Shown here: positions 10,768 through 22,439 of the stretch, in pieces
Layout of the letters: every line of letters begins with the position of its first letter
How positions within the stretch are numbered: position 1 is the stretch's first letter
NCBI RefSeq assembly: GCF_000283155.1
Contig: NW_004454210.1
Span: forward strand, 7,821,772 to 7,885,771
DNA length: 64,000 nucleotides
Reading direction: 5' to 3'
From: Ceratotherium simum simum
Lineage: Eukaryota > Chordata > Mammalia > Perissodactyla > Rhinocerotidae
The notes under the pieces: model-generated
Databases searched by the model: none
What the model saw: the letters and a program-made list of their open reading frames with translations, nothing else
Told to the model about the DNA's origin: nothing
Program-made: the position numbers and the translations under genes

Positions 10768-11397
10768 CACTTTCCATGAATTATTCATGGATTCCCTATT
10801 TGCAAATTCTCCTGTTCATTAACACTTATTTGTGACTCCAAAATCAATACCCATAGGACATTTGCAGTCATTTATGGACATGCACAGAGCAGCAAAAGTT
10901 TGAATTGTTTGACGCACATATTCCTAGCTGAAGTCAAACAAGGTGATGATCTGCCTTCTTTTTTCAGCTCTCATACTGTAAACAAGTGTCCTTTTCTTGG
11001 TCTATTTAGTGCCACATTTTTCACACTTTTTTGTGCTTTTTGTTCCCGATTTCACTGTTGAAAATGGCATCCAAGCACAGCGCTGAAGTGCTGTCCAGTG
11101 CTCCTGAGCACACAGAGCTGTATGTGACTTTTGGGAAAATACATGTGTTAGATAAGCTTCATTCAGGCATGAGTTATAGTGCTGTTGGCTCTGAGTTCAA
11201 TGTTAATGAATCAATATACATTAAATCAGGTGTCTTTAACCAGAAACACACATAGGCAAGGTCATGTATTGATCAGTTGATGAATATGTTGTGACCAGAG
11301 GCTCACAGGAACCTAACCCTGGATTTAGTATATGCTAATTCAATATTCATGGTGATTTATAGAACAAAACTAGTGTGAGTAACAAGAATTGACCATA
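10768..11397 (+). mobile_element. Tigger/pogo-type DNA transposon (internally deleted)
   Basis: Inserted in the antisense L1. From about 11064 a plus-strand frame begins MASKHSAEVLSS and continues 'VLDKLHSGMSYSAVGSEF' then 'NVNESIYIKSGVF'. This is the helix-turn-helix (CENP-B N-type) start of Tigger transposases. The catalytic DDE region is absent: the sequence runs directly into the 3' terminal part ('ctcacaggaacctaaccctg', 'taattcaatattcatggtga'). A non-autonomous relic; pogo elements target TA and the edges here are AT-rich. Confidence 0.75.
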
Positions 11398-13766
11398 TTT
11401 TAGTTTTTGATGCTACTGTAGATGGAATTGTTTTCTTAATTTCATTTTTGGTTTGCTCTTTGCTGAGGTATAGAAATATATTTGATTTTTGTATGTTGAT
11501 CTTGTACCTTGCTGAACTGGTTTACTGCTTCTAATAATTTTTTAGTGGATTCCTTAAGATTTTGTATAGACAAGAGTATATTATCTACAAATAGAGATAG
11601 TTTTACTTCCTTTTACCTTCCTTTTACCTTTAAAGGAAGTTTTACTTCCTTTCCAATTTAAATGCATTTTATTTTATTTTATTTTATTTTATTGTCTAAT
11701 TGACTACACCACCAGTACAGTGCTGAATAGAAGTGGTGAGAGAAGACATCGTTGACTTGTTCCTGATCTTAGGGGAAAGCATTCAGCCTTTCACCATTAA
11801 GTATGATGGTAGTTGCGGATTTTTCGTAGACGCCATTTATCAAGTTGAGGAAGATCCATTCTATTCCTATTTCGTTGAGTTTTATAATGAATGTGTTCAA
11901 TTTGTGAAATGCTTTTTCTGCATCTATCGAGATGATCATGTGTTTTTTGTCCTTTATTCTATTGATATGTGTATTATATTAATTGATTTTTAGATGTCAA
12001 ATCAACCTTGTATTCCTGATATAAATCCCCCTTGGTCCTGATGTATAATCCATTGCTACATATTGCTGAACTCGATTTGCTATTATTTTGCTGAGGATTT
12101 TTGCATATATATTCATAAGAGATATTGGTCTACAGTTTTCTTTCTTGTGATGTCTTTGGTGTTTAGATCAAGGTAATATTAGCCTTACAGGATGAATTGG
12201 GAAGTGTTCCCTTCTCTTCTACTTTTTACAAGAATTAAGAATTCATGTTAATTCTTTAAATGTTTGGTAGAATTTACCAGTGAAGCCATCTGGGCTTGAG
12301 ATTTTCTTTGTGGGTAGTTTTTCGGCTACTAATTTAATCTCTTGTTATAAGTCTATTCCCATTTTCTATTTCTTCTTGAGTCAGTTTCAGTCATTTGTTT
12401 TTTCTAAGAATTTGTGGATTTCATCTAACTTATCTAATTTATTGGCATACAGTTCATAGCATTCCCTTATAATTCTTTTTATTCCTGTAAGATTAGTAGC
12501 CCCTTCTTCCATCTCTAGTTTTACAAAGTAAGTCTTCTCTCTTTTTTCTCGGTCAATCTAGCTAAAGCTTTGTCCAACAAAGTCAATTGTGTTGATTTTT
12601 TGGAAATAAGCAACTTTTGGTTTTGTTGATTTTTTTCTATTCTTTTTAATTTTCTCTTTCATTAATTTCCACTTTAATCTTTACTATTTCCTTCTTTATT
12701 TTTGCTTTTGGTTTAGTGTGCTCTTCTTTTTCCAGTGTCTTAAGGTAGAGGTTTAGGTTATTGATTTGAGACCTTTCTTCTTTTTTAATATAGAGCATTT
12801 AGAGCTCTAAATTTCCCTCTAATCACTGCTTTAATTGAATCACATTCATTTTGGTACGTTGTATCTTCGTTTTCATTCATCTCAAAGTATTTTCTAATTT
12901 CCTTTGTGATTTCTTCTTTGACTCATTGGTTATTTAGGAATATGTCATTTAATTTCTGCATATTTGTGAGTTTCCCAAATTTCTTTCTGTTGTTGATTTC
13001 TAATTTCATTCCTTTGTGGCCAGAGAATATATTTTGTGGTATTTATATCCTTTTAAGTTTATTGAGATTTGTTTTATGGACTAGCATATGGTCTATTCTG
13101 GAGAATTTTCCCTACGAACCTGAGAAGAATTATATTCTGCTGTTTTGGGGTGGAGTGTTCTATAAACGACTGTCAGATCTAGTTGGTTTTTAGCGTTTTC
13201 AAGTTTTCTATTTCCTTATTGATCTTCTGTCTCACTGTTCTTTCCATTACTGAAAGTGGGGTATTGAAGTGGCCAACCATTATTGTTGAACTATTTCTCC
13301 TTTCATTTCTGTCAGTTTTGCTTCACGTATTTTGAGGTTCTGTCATTAGATGCACATAGGTTTATAATTGTTACATTTTCTCAATGGATTGTCCCTTTTA
13401 TCATTATAAATATTCCTGTTTATCTCTAGTAACATTTTTTGTTTTAAAGTCTATTTTGTCTGATATTAGCATAGCCACTCTGGCTTCTCATTTGTATCCT
13501 TAAATCTAAAGTTCAATAGCATATAGTTGTTTTTTTAAAAAATCTAGTCTGACATTGTCTGCTTTTTATTAAATTATTTAATCTATTCACTTCTAATGTT
13601 GTTATTGACGCATGTGGATGATTTACATCTGCCATTTTACTTTTTGTTTTCTAAATGTCTCATGTCTTTTTGTTCCTCTACTGCTCCTTTACTGCCTTCT
13701 TTTGCATTAAGTGAATATTTTCTAGTGTAATATTTTAATTCTTTTAATTAATTTTTAATATATTTT
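11398..13766 (-). mobile_element. Long antisense L1, segment 2 (ORF2 reverse transcriptase and endonuclease)
   Basis: Continues the L1 ORF2 in antisense with landmark blocks such as 'gtatgttgatcttgtacctt', 'tctgcatctatcgagatgat', 'tctgatattagcatagccac' and 'aaagtgggg' plus 'tattgaagtggcc'. Numerous stops and indels. A 5-bp microsatellite lies inside. Confidence 0.85.
11666..11693. repeat. (ATTTT)n microsatellite
   Basis: About five and a half ATTTT units within the L1. Confidence 0.9.
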
Positions 13767-13780
13767 TGAGTTATTTTCTT
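13767..13780. repeat. Target-site duplication of the HMGN1 retrocopy, copy 1
   Basis: 'tgagttattttctt' recurs exactly at 14993-15006 on the other side of the retrocopy. Length and exactness fit L1-mediated retroposition. Confidence 0.85.
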
Positions 13781-14992
13781 TTTTTATTTCATAATTGAGA
13801 TTGTATTGGTGGTTTTGAGGATCAGTACACAGACCTTTCAATCTGTACACAATTCTTAAAATATGTACCTAAAATCTAAAAAATCATGTAGTTGTGAGTC
13901 TTTTCTAAATGGTTATTCCAGTGACTTGCCAGCTTAAAATCTTGAGGCAAATTTCCCTTAACAGGATGTCAAGTACCAATATTTTCAAATGTTGACACCT
14001 GTTGCATCGTAAGTCCCACTAATTCACAATTTAATATCGTGTACACTACATACTCAAATTTTCAATCTTTCACAGCACATTAACAAAGTTACTAGGAAAA
14101 ATGGACTACCATGACCAAAGATGTTACAGAGTGCACAAAATTCTGACAGGGAGATCCAAGATCAAAGAATGGTTTTCTTTAGGAAACAGTTCTACCAAAA
14201 ACAACATGGGAATAGAAGTAATTTAAAATGTTCAAGACATATTAAGTGCACAACCAAACTGCCATTTAGTATGCTCAGTATTATAGGATATAAAAACTAC
14301 CCTCATCTATGGAAAGTTAAGCTGATACCCAAGACAGTCAAAGCCTCCCATATTCAATATCCCACTATTTTCTGGTTGTACCAAAAAATAAACCACCAGC
14401 AAATGATTTCACCTCTTAAAAAAAAAGGCATTTACACTTAAAAAATGGGATGAGGCAGGATTCCCTCCTTCTTAAAAATGTTTCTAGAGTTACTAAAAAA
14501 CTTGCATTTACAAAACAGTTGATAAAAATATTCCTCTGGATCGTACAAGAAGGGAGACAGGGACCACCGATAAGACATGGTATATGACATGAATCAGACT
14601 TGGCTTCTTTCTCTCCTGCTTCGTCAGAGTCTGCACGCTCCTCGTTTTTAGTTTCTCCTTTTTCTGCAGGTAAGTCTTCTTTAGTTTCTTAGTTAGCCAC
14701 TTGGGCCTGTCTTCCCTTTGCTCCCTTTTTCTCTTTTGTTTGTACTTTTTTGTCTGAAGATTTCTTTCCTGCTGCCTTTTTGGGCTTCATTTCCACTTTT
14801 TCAGGAGCAGGTTTAGCTGACAACCTCGCTGATCTCCTCTTGCACTCCTCATTCGCTGCACCCTTGGGGGAGCTGATCTTCCCCTTGGGCATCGTGGCCG
14901 CGGGGCAGGCATGTGCTAGGTGCCTGCGGGCTATGGCGCGCCGAGAGCCTTCACGAAACTGGGCTGCCTGGCTGGTGCTACTCTTCCCACCC
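13781..14992 (-). pseudogene. HMGN1P: HMGN1 processed pseudogene
   Basis: Intronless copy of the HMGN1 mRNA (a nucleosome-binding high-mobility-group protein), read on the minus strand. The start codon is at 14892. The frame begins MPKGKISS and contains the nucleosome-binding block 'RRSARLSAKP', followed by 'KKVQTKEKKGAKG'. It stops after 67 residues where a glutamine codon (CAA) has become TAA (14689-14691); the normal protein is about 100 residues. The remaining acidic tail is still readable in the same frame ('SDEAGEKEAKSD', around 14.59-14.62 kb). About 100 bp of 5' UTR and roughly 800 bp of 3' UTR are present, ending in an A-rich tail next to an exact 14-bp target-site duplication. It sits inside the antisense L1 and has no promoter of its own, so it is very likely non-functional. 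Confidence 0.92.
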
Positions 14993-15565
14993 TGAGTTAT
15001 TTTCTTAATGATTGCTCTAGGGCTTACTATATACCTCTTAACTCACCAGAATCCACTTCAGACTTATACTAACTCAATTCCAATGAGATATAGAAACATT
15101 CCTCATATATCTCTATTCTCTTCTCCTTTTTGTACTGTTATTGTTATACATATTATGTCTATATGTGACACAAACTCAAAATACATTGTTATAACTATTA
15201 CCTTACGTAATTTTATGTCAAGTAAGAAAGTTAAGTGAAGAAAGGAGAGCAAGTATATATTTATAGAATTTGTTATATTAACCTTTGTATTTACCATTCC
15301 TGATCTCTTCACTTGTTCCTGTGGATCAGTATTACCATCTGGTGTCCTTTCCTTACTCCACAAAGCTTTGTTCCCACCATCTCCTTTGCACCACTACTGT
15401 CAAATACAATACATTTCTACACGTTAGAGGCCAAGGAATACAATTATATACATGTTGTTTTATACAATTGCTTTAAAATAAGTTAAGAGGAGAAGAAGCA
15501 GGCATGTATACTGTTTTTTTAATAATTACATAATTAGGTAATTACCTTTATAGGTACTCATCATT
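14993..15565 (-). mobile_element. Long antisense L1, segment 3 (ORF1/ORF2 junction region)
   Basis: Begins with the second copy of the retrocopy duplication (14993-15006) and resumes L1 with 'aatgattgctctagggctta'. No intact frame; AT-rich. Confidence 0.65.
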
Positions 15566-15822
15566 ATTTTTTTTTGTGAGGAAGATAAGCCCTGAGCTAA
15601 CATCTGATTCCAATCCTCCTCTTTTTTTTGCCAAGGAAGATTGGCCCTGAGCTAACATCCGTGCCCATCTTCCTCCACTTTTATATGGGACGCTGCCACA
15701 GCATGGCCTGACAAGCAGTGCATCAGTGTGCACCCGGGATCCAAACCTGCGAACCCCGGGCCACTGAAGTGGAAAGCGCACGCGCATTTAACCGCTTAAC
15801 CACTTAACCACTGGGTGGACCC
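15566..15822 (-). repeat. ERE SINE (long form)
   Basis: Antisense copy: T-rich tail, two 'gagctaacatc' modules, then the head ending '...ccactgggtggaccc'. 'ggtactca' occurs at 15553-15560 and 15823-15830 as target-site duplication. The head carries an extra 'cttaacca' unit. Confidence 0.92.
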
Positions 15823-17205
15823 GGTACTCACTATTTTTTAATGTGGATTTCAATTATTGTCTGGAGTCATTTGCTTTCAGCCTAAATAACTTCCTTTAAT
15901 ATTTTTTGTAAGGCAGGTCCGTTAAAAATGAATTCTCTCAGTTTTTGTTTATCTAGAAATGTTTTATTTTGCCTTCATTTTTGAAAGATAGTTTTGCTGG
16001 ATATAAGATTCTTGGTTGACACTTCCAGCACTTTGAATGTGCCATTCCACTGCGTTTGGCCTCCATTGTTTCAGATTAGAAGTCAGTTCTTAGTCTTATT
16101 TTGCTTCCTTTTTTTTTTTTTATGACTAGTTGTTTTTCTTTTGCTGCTTTTAAGATTTTATTTGTCTTTGGCTTTCAACCTTTTTACTATCATGTGTCTA
16201 CATGTGGATCTCTTTGAGTTTATCCTACTTATAGTTTATTGAGTTTCCTGAATGTATGGATTAATGTTTTTCATCAAATTTGGGAAAATTTCAATGACTA
16301 TTTCTTTGAATATTTTTTTCTGGTCCTTTTTCTCTCTCCTCTTTTTCTGCTACTCCCATTACACGTATGTCAGTGTGCTTGACGGTGTCTCACGTTTTTC
16401 TGTGGCTCTGTTCATTGTTTTCTCTCTGTTCTTTGTATTGTATAATCTCTGTTGATCTATTTTCAAGTTTGTCGATTCTTTCTTACCCCAGTTGAAATAA
16501 AGTCAGTTCCTTTGGAGAGAGCTTTGGAACTCTCTGCTCTTCTAGGCTGCCTCCCTCGCCAATATCTCTGAGCCACTACTCTGGGGCTGGGGGTGGAAAT
16601 GATATTTAACTGCTTTACAAACAGCATGGTGAATAGGGATGGTAGCCTCTGGTATTGTTGTCTTGCCTCTCCTGATATGGAACCTACACCCTAAAAGTGA
16701 GCTGGGGCAAGGGCAATTGGGGCCCCAATATTCTCAGTCTGCTGTGCCAGGGGGAAAGCCTCCATCATATGAGTAAGAGATGGGTATAGGAAAGGAGTCT
16801 TCAATTTCTTGGCTATATTCATCAGGAATTTAGCCTCTGAACCTCAGAGATGGAGAGGAGAGATGCTGCTGGCACCTCCTTTTGAGATACTGTATCCCTT
16901 GACTAAGCAATAAGGGGAAAGAAAGCCCTGCCTTCTTGGTCAGTCTACCTGGAGTGGAGCTTCCATCAAGCTGAGCTGGAGGAGGGGAGAGAGGGAGCAG
17001 GTTGTGGCTCGAGTGCCACAGACTCTTGCTATTCATACTGAAATTTAGTAGATTTCCTTGAATAAATACTTCTTCATTTGCTCTATAAACTTAGGACAAT
17101 TTTCAGAGACTTTAAGTGGGTGTTTTGTAATTTTCACCAGTTATGGTTATTTCACTGGGGAATACATCCATGGAGCACTTCATGCTGCCATTCTGGAAAT
17201 AGAAT
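15823..17205 (-). mobile_element. Long antisense L1, segment 4 (ORF1 and probable 5' UTR)
   Basis: 15.89-16.49 kb matches antisense L1 ORF1 ('ttttgtaaggcaggtccg', 'gttttgctggatataagatt', 'tgtctacatgtggatctctt'). From 16.5 to 17.2 kb the sequence is GC-richer and ends with 'gaatacatccatggagcact' and 'catgctgccattctgga', a pattern of old L1 5' UTR read backwards. The 5' UTR call is less certain than ORF1. Confidence 0.6.
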
Positions 17206-18814
17206 CCCTTGAATTTTAGTTTTTGCAAGTAATCTTAGAATAATTAAAGTAACTGAAGTTATTTGGAGAAATAGTTCTTATATAGAAATGAATAATGATT
17301 ACATGCTCAATTCTTCTACAAACAATTCTATTGGCTAGATTAACAAGTATTGTCATGAAATTGATGTGTTCTTTTTAAAGCCATAGTTCATTGCATTTAT
17401 ATTTACAAACCCCATACACCAACACATATTTCTCCTTTATTAGGGGGACTTATACAGATATTTAAACATAAAGGCAGTGATGATTATAAAACACAATTAA
17501 ACTCTAAGTTAAGGCTTTATATTTGTTTTAAAACCTGTATTCATAAGTAATTGTGTCCAAATAGAACTTTCATCTACTATATTGAGTTCATCTGTCCAGG
17601 ATATATTTTATTCTGTACCAACAATTCTTTTGTATTGGATTGTATGAAATATGAATTAGTAGCAACCACAATCATTTCAATTTAAAGAATTACTAGTTCT
17701 TTTCTTAGGTTTTGGTCTTTATTTTGAGGATTTAGCTTTCAGTAGCATAAGCATGTGCAAAAGAAGGGACAGAGCATCTCTTCGTAAACTTAGAAAACCT
17801 ACAAACTGTACTAATTCTTGTTTTCTTGAAAGTTGGCCAACAACAATAATTCAGGACATCCTAACTACAGAAAACACCAAAACATACTTGACCACTCCCC
17901 CTTTTCAAAACATAGAACATGTTAAGGTAGAGATGGCACGATTTATTGATGGATAGAATGTGGGGTGTGAGAGAAGACAGAAGGATGACTTGATGGTTTT
18001 GGGCCTGAGCAATTGGAGGGATGGAGTTGCTGTTAAATGAAGTAGGTAATTCTTCAGGGAGAGCAGTTTTTGGAGGGTGGAGGTTTATTGGTGATATATC
18101 AGTAATTAAAATGTTCAGGCTAGTGTCTTAATCACAGTCTTACCTAATTTGAGCCTTCTCCCTTCTCTCAGCTCTGGCCTGCTTTAGGCTGGGAAGGCAA
18201 CAGTGGGGGAGAGGGCATGGTTAGCTTCTGGATCTCTTTTCCCACTGTGGTTCTCCTTCTCTTCCCCAGCCCTCACCAGGTTGTCTCCAGCTCTTCTTCC
18301 AGGACAGGAAGGGACAGAAAGAGCTCACTGACAGGCACCTCATGAAGGTGCCCTCTGGGGGAGGCAGATCCCCAGGGCTAGCCTTTCCCGTCATGGAGCC
18401 CTTCCTTCAGTCCCTCAAAGATTCCTGTGCTGGGCTCTTTGATGACAGCTCCCTGGACCCTGGAAATGCCCCTCCTCTGACTACCATTTTTGATTGCTCC
18501 CTTTCATCTTTCAGGCCACCTCTCTGTTGGGTTCTCACAGCCTCTTCAGGACTCAAATTTGGTATATAAGAACCACCTATGCTTTGCCATGCCCTCAGAG
18601 GGAGTGTAGTCCACATCCAGCACAGCCCTCTCTACTCTGCCACCACCTGCTGCTTCAGCCTGAAGGATTTTTTCAGAACTAGGTTTCGCATTTGCCTCTG
18701 TACCACACAAACTCCAAGGGGCAGGGGCCAACTTTCCAAGGGGTTCTCTTGAAGTCCCCTCTGTTGTTTGGCTAACATGCGAGGACATACACACCAGGAT
18801 ACAAAACAAAAACC
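17206..18814. other. No gene recognised
   Basis: 17.2-17.95 kb is AT-rich without a recognised family. 18.13-18.80 kb is GC-richer, with a TATA-like 'ggtatataagaacc' at about 18560; it could be a decayed LTR, but no ends were found. Overlapping frames on both strands carry no domain. Confidence 0.4.
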
Positions 18815-19415
18815 TGACATTTCCAAGCGTTAGCAAACAATGTGGAACAACTGGAATTATCATATACAGCTGGTGCGAGCGACTCTGGAAAACCTTTGAC
18901 AGTATCTACTTAAAGTGACCTGGCAATTCCATATTTAGTTAGATGTTCACTAAATACATACATACAATCAACAGAAGACATATAGAGGGATGGTCATAGT
19001 AGTATAAAAGTCATAAACTGGAAACTACCCACACGCCCATCAGCAAGAGAATGGATAAATAATGGTTGTATATTTTTAAAATGGAATTCAAAAAAAAGGA
19101 ATGAACTACTGCTAAATGCAATATGGGTAAATTTCACAGACACACATTAAGTCAAAGAAACAAAATACAAAAGAGTAGATACTGTTTGATTCCATTTATA
19201 TAATGCTCAAGAACAGACAAAACTAATGCTGTTAGAAGTCAGGATAGTGGTTAGAAATCAGGATAGTGGAGTAAGTAGTGACCAGGGGGTGGGCAAGAGG
19301 CAGGTTTCTAGGTTACTGGAATATTCTATGTCTTAATCTGGGTGATGGTTAAGTTTTGTAACATAATGGGTTTACATATTCCTAAAATTTCATCTTGCTG
19401 TACAGTTAAGATTTG
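18815..19415 (+). repeat. L1M 3'-end fragment
   Basis: Sense L1 ORF2 end and 3' UTR: 'aagtcataaactggaaacta', 'agcaagagaatggataaata', 'gggtaaatttcacagacac', then 'ttaatctgggtgatggttaa'. Degenerate. Confidence 0.7.
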
Positions 19416-19418
19416 TGC

Positions 19419-19674
19419 TTTTTTTTTTGCAGGGAAAGATATGCCCTAAGCTAACATCTGTCGCCAATCTTCCTCCATTTTTCTTCCTCCTCATCCCCCA
19501 AAGCCCCAGTACATAGTTGTGTATAGTTGTAAATTCTTCTAGTTCTTCTATGTGAGCTGCCACCACAGCATGGCTACTGACAGACGAGCCGTGTGGTTCC
19601 ATGCCCGGGAATCTAACCCAGCCACCAAAACAGAGTGTGCCGAACTTTAACCACTAGGCCATCAGGGCTGGCTC
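19419..19674 (-). repeat. ERE SINE (composite-tail form)
   Basis: Antisense. Carries both the 'gctaacatctgtcgccaatc' module and the 'ccaaagccccagtacatagt' module on one tRNA-like head. Possible duplication 'atttgtgc' (19411) / 'attcgtgc' (19678). More diverged than the long-form copies. Confidence 0.88.
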
Positions 19675-20439
19675 AATATTCGTGCATTTTATAACATGTA
19701 TGTTATACTTAACTAAGAAAGTAAAAGCAAAATTGATGGAGAAATTTGTGTTCTCCCAACCATTCACTCATTGCATTTTCATTAATTGATAACATGAGCC
19801 TGGGATTATTTATAAAGGATGCTTTAGTTGTGAGGACATTCTGAGCCAAAAACTCCTGGCAGAGAGATTTCAAAAAGTGGAAATATTATGTGTCAGGAAA
19901 AACAACCCTCTTCCTTCGCTGCCTGCGGCCGCAGTTTTCACTGCACTTCCCAGGGTTTCCACTCAGCCACAGCTCGGCTTCCGGGGCTTCTACCAGAATT
20001 TACCAGCAGGGGTCAGTGCTGTACGAAACCCATAGCTTGAGTCTTCTTGGAGTTGGAAATTTCTTCCCAGTTCAGTCAAGTTGGTCTTGGCCTTTCAGTT
20101 CTCTCACTTCACATCCCCAGGGACACTTTCCTCTACTCTCTCACCACCACCCACTCCCATGATCATAACATGGACCAGAAACCTCACTGCCTTCCTCACT
20201 CATTCTAACACACTCTCCTATGCTCCCATGTTCTCAAGTAACCCTCCAGCAACACTCCTTTCACCTTATCAAGCCCTTCAGTGCAGTGACCCGCCCCTTT
20301 CTCTCCATCCTGCAGTCTCCTCCTCTCTTCACTGACCCCTTATCCTGTCCTGACGCCACGGGTCATCACTGTAATCACTTTTGCCAACACCTTCAGGTCT
20401 TTGACCATGCCAGACCCAGCTTTTAACTCATTAATGATT
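19675..20439. other. Unassigned unique-looking segment
   Basis: AT-rich to 19.88 kb, then C/T-rich with some CpG ('cctgcggccgcag' at 19.92 kb). Plus-strand frames of 68-90 codons are low-complexity. A CTCF-like string 'ccagcaggggtcagtg' lies at 20003-20018. 20.09-20.44 kb may be a degraded upstream part of the following L2. Confidence 0.35.
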
Positions 20440-20830
20440 TGTCATTGCACTTGGGATAAAATACAAACCTACTAGAGGGCCCGCAAGGCCCTACATGCCC
20501 CAGCCCTGGGCAGGTCCCTCTCCCACCTTAACTATACATCACACCCTCTCACCCCACGCTTTCAATTCTCCCCTCCACCAGTATGAAAGTCGTTTCCTCC
20601 AAGTCCACTCTCTTATTCTCTTTCTTGACGAGGTGTTCGTTTCCTTCAAGACACAATTTAAAATTATACCCATATTTGTGTACTTGCTTGTTGATTGTTT
20701 GCTTTGACTTGAGACTGTGCAGCCTACAAAGGCAGCGACTGTATCTAGTTTGCTCATCTTTTATGCAAGTAGTGCCAAGCACTTGTTGGGTCCACAGCAG
20801 ATGCTCAATAAGTATTTGTTGAATGAGAGT
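20440..20830 (+). repeat. L2 3' region
   Basis: 'gggataaaatacaaacc', 'gcaaggccctacatgcccca' and the terminal 'cagatgctcaataagtattt' 'gttgaatgaga' are diagnostic of L2 in sense orientation. Confidence 0.75.
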
Positions 20831-20939
20831 ATCAGTCTAGACCTTGGCCCCACAAAGACAGGGGACAGACGAGGGGCCCTCTGTTGCTTTGGGAAAAAAT
20901 ATAGCACTTTATATTTGTATAATATTTGTCCTTTCAAAG

Positions 20940-21115
20940 CACTTTGACATCCATTATCATAATAATTGCATAAGGCAGTTTACATAAGAAAGATAATTGT
21001 TATGATTCCCATTTGATAGATGAAGAAAATGAGGCACAAAGAGAATTGACTAAAATGTCAGAGTAAGGACTAAAGCCCAAATCTCTAACCTACCCATCTG
21101 TGCATCTTAACTAGT
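20940..21115 (-). repeat. MIR SINE
   Basis: 'cccatttgatagatgaagaa' 'aatgaggcacaaagaga' is the antisense MIR core. Diverged. Confidence 0.65.
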
Positions 21116-21134
21116 ATATGCAAATATTCTGTCT

Positions 21135-21445
21135 CTTGATCAAACTTGCAGTGGAGAGGATAGCTTAATAGTTAAATGCTCAGGCTCTAGGGACAGACTG
21201 TTAAGGTTCCAAACCCACATCCAATACTAAACTCGCTGTGTGACCGTGGGCAAGTTACTTGACGTCCCTGAGCTTCAGTTTCTCCATCTCTAAAGTGCAA
21301 ATAATACCTATCTGAGGAGGTTGTAGGGAGGTTTTGAAAAGATATGTGTGAGTGGGTATATATATATATACCCACACACACATATCTTTTCATGTATAAG
21401 ATACACACAGTACTGAGCGTGGTACATGAGAAGCACTCAATCAAA
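21135..21445 (+). repeat. MIR SINE carrying an internal palindrome
   Basis: Sense MIR: 'ggatagcttaatagttaaat', 'ctgtgtgaccgtgggcaagt' and 'cttcagtttctccatctcta', ending 'gtactgagcgtggtacatga'. A 58-bp palindrome (21335-21392) interrupts the 3' half. Confidence 0.75.
21335..21392. repeat. 58-bp near-perfect palindrome
   Basis: The two 29-bp halves are reverse complements with one mismatching pair. The left half runs 'tgaaaagatatgtgtgagtg' into 'ggtatatat', and the right half mirrors it. The centre is (TA)n flanked by TG/CA runs, so it could extrude as a cruciform or fold as an RNA hairpin. Confidence 0.9.
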
Positions 21446-22439
21446 GTTAGTTATTATTTGTGGAAGACTTTTGAGAATAATGATTATGTTTCATATTCCG
21501 TGGTAACTCTAACAATTAGCACAGCGCCTTTCACAGTGATGTTTAACACAAGCATTTGACATGGCCTTCTGGCAACATTGGGATTTCTGTTTTCTCGAAT
21601 TATCCTTATCTGTGAATACTGTTGCCTTTGATGAGTGGAAAAAAAAAGTGTAATATGTACCCTTGGTCTGACCATTCCCATGTGCATACCCTTTAAGACC
21701 TGATAATTAGGAGCAGACTTCTAGACGCCTGTTCTCTATTAGTTCTCTTATTTTAGAGTCCATTTTCCCGTCCTTCTTTGGAAGAATGTAATTGATATAA
21801 CTTGCGTCCTCAAACCCCCTTTATTCTGGAATGGGTTACATACGATAGCCATGGCAGTTACTGTGAATTTGCCTAATAAGGCACTGAGCTAATGCGGTAA
21901 TCTCCACCCCCAGCGGAAAGGATAAAAATTATTGAGTAGGATGCAAAGTAGCTGGTCAGTTCTCCTTACTGTGTATTCTAAAGAAGTTTATTAGAATGGA
22001 AAAATCACATGCCCTTTGAAAAATCCCTTTATGCAGGATAAAGGGATAATTTAAAATAAATCTACAAGAGAGAAGTAAAGGTTATGACATTTTATTTCAT
22101 TTGCTCGGTCCTCTTAAAAACGTTATGTTGTAACATTTTTGTCTCTTGGAGTTATTAATACAAATATATAGGAATAATGGCCTGTAATGAAACTTGTGAA
22201 ACATACGAGTGCAAGTTTAAATGGAGGTTTCCTTGGAAAACTAACACAAATGACTAATGGGTTGCAATCTGTTAGAACAGACTAAAATGTTTTGTTTAAC
22301 TATGTTTGGTGACGCCTCTTCCTCTATCTCTGTTATCATTCATTAATATTTATTACATGGCTACCTAAGGTTATGAATCCACAGTAAAAATTTGTTAAAA
22401 GTACAGTAAAAGCACTCTCCCCTATTCTGTTTCTTTTAT
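21446..22439. other. No gene or repeat recognised
   Basis: About 1 kb of unique-looking AT-rich sequence. Short frames at 21484-21687 have no domain. Confidence 0.45.

Noticed and set aside
14750..14995. 81-codon plus-strand frame at the HMGN1 retrocopy
   Set aside because: Opposite-strand shadow of the retrocopy's coding and 5' UTR sequence.
18555..18575. TATA-like 'ggtatataagaacc' as a promoter
   Set aside because: Isolated match in a segment with no initiator, CpG island or downstream gene.
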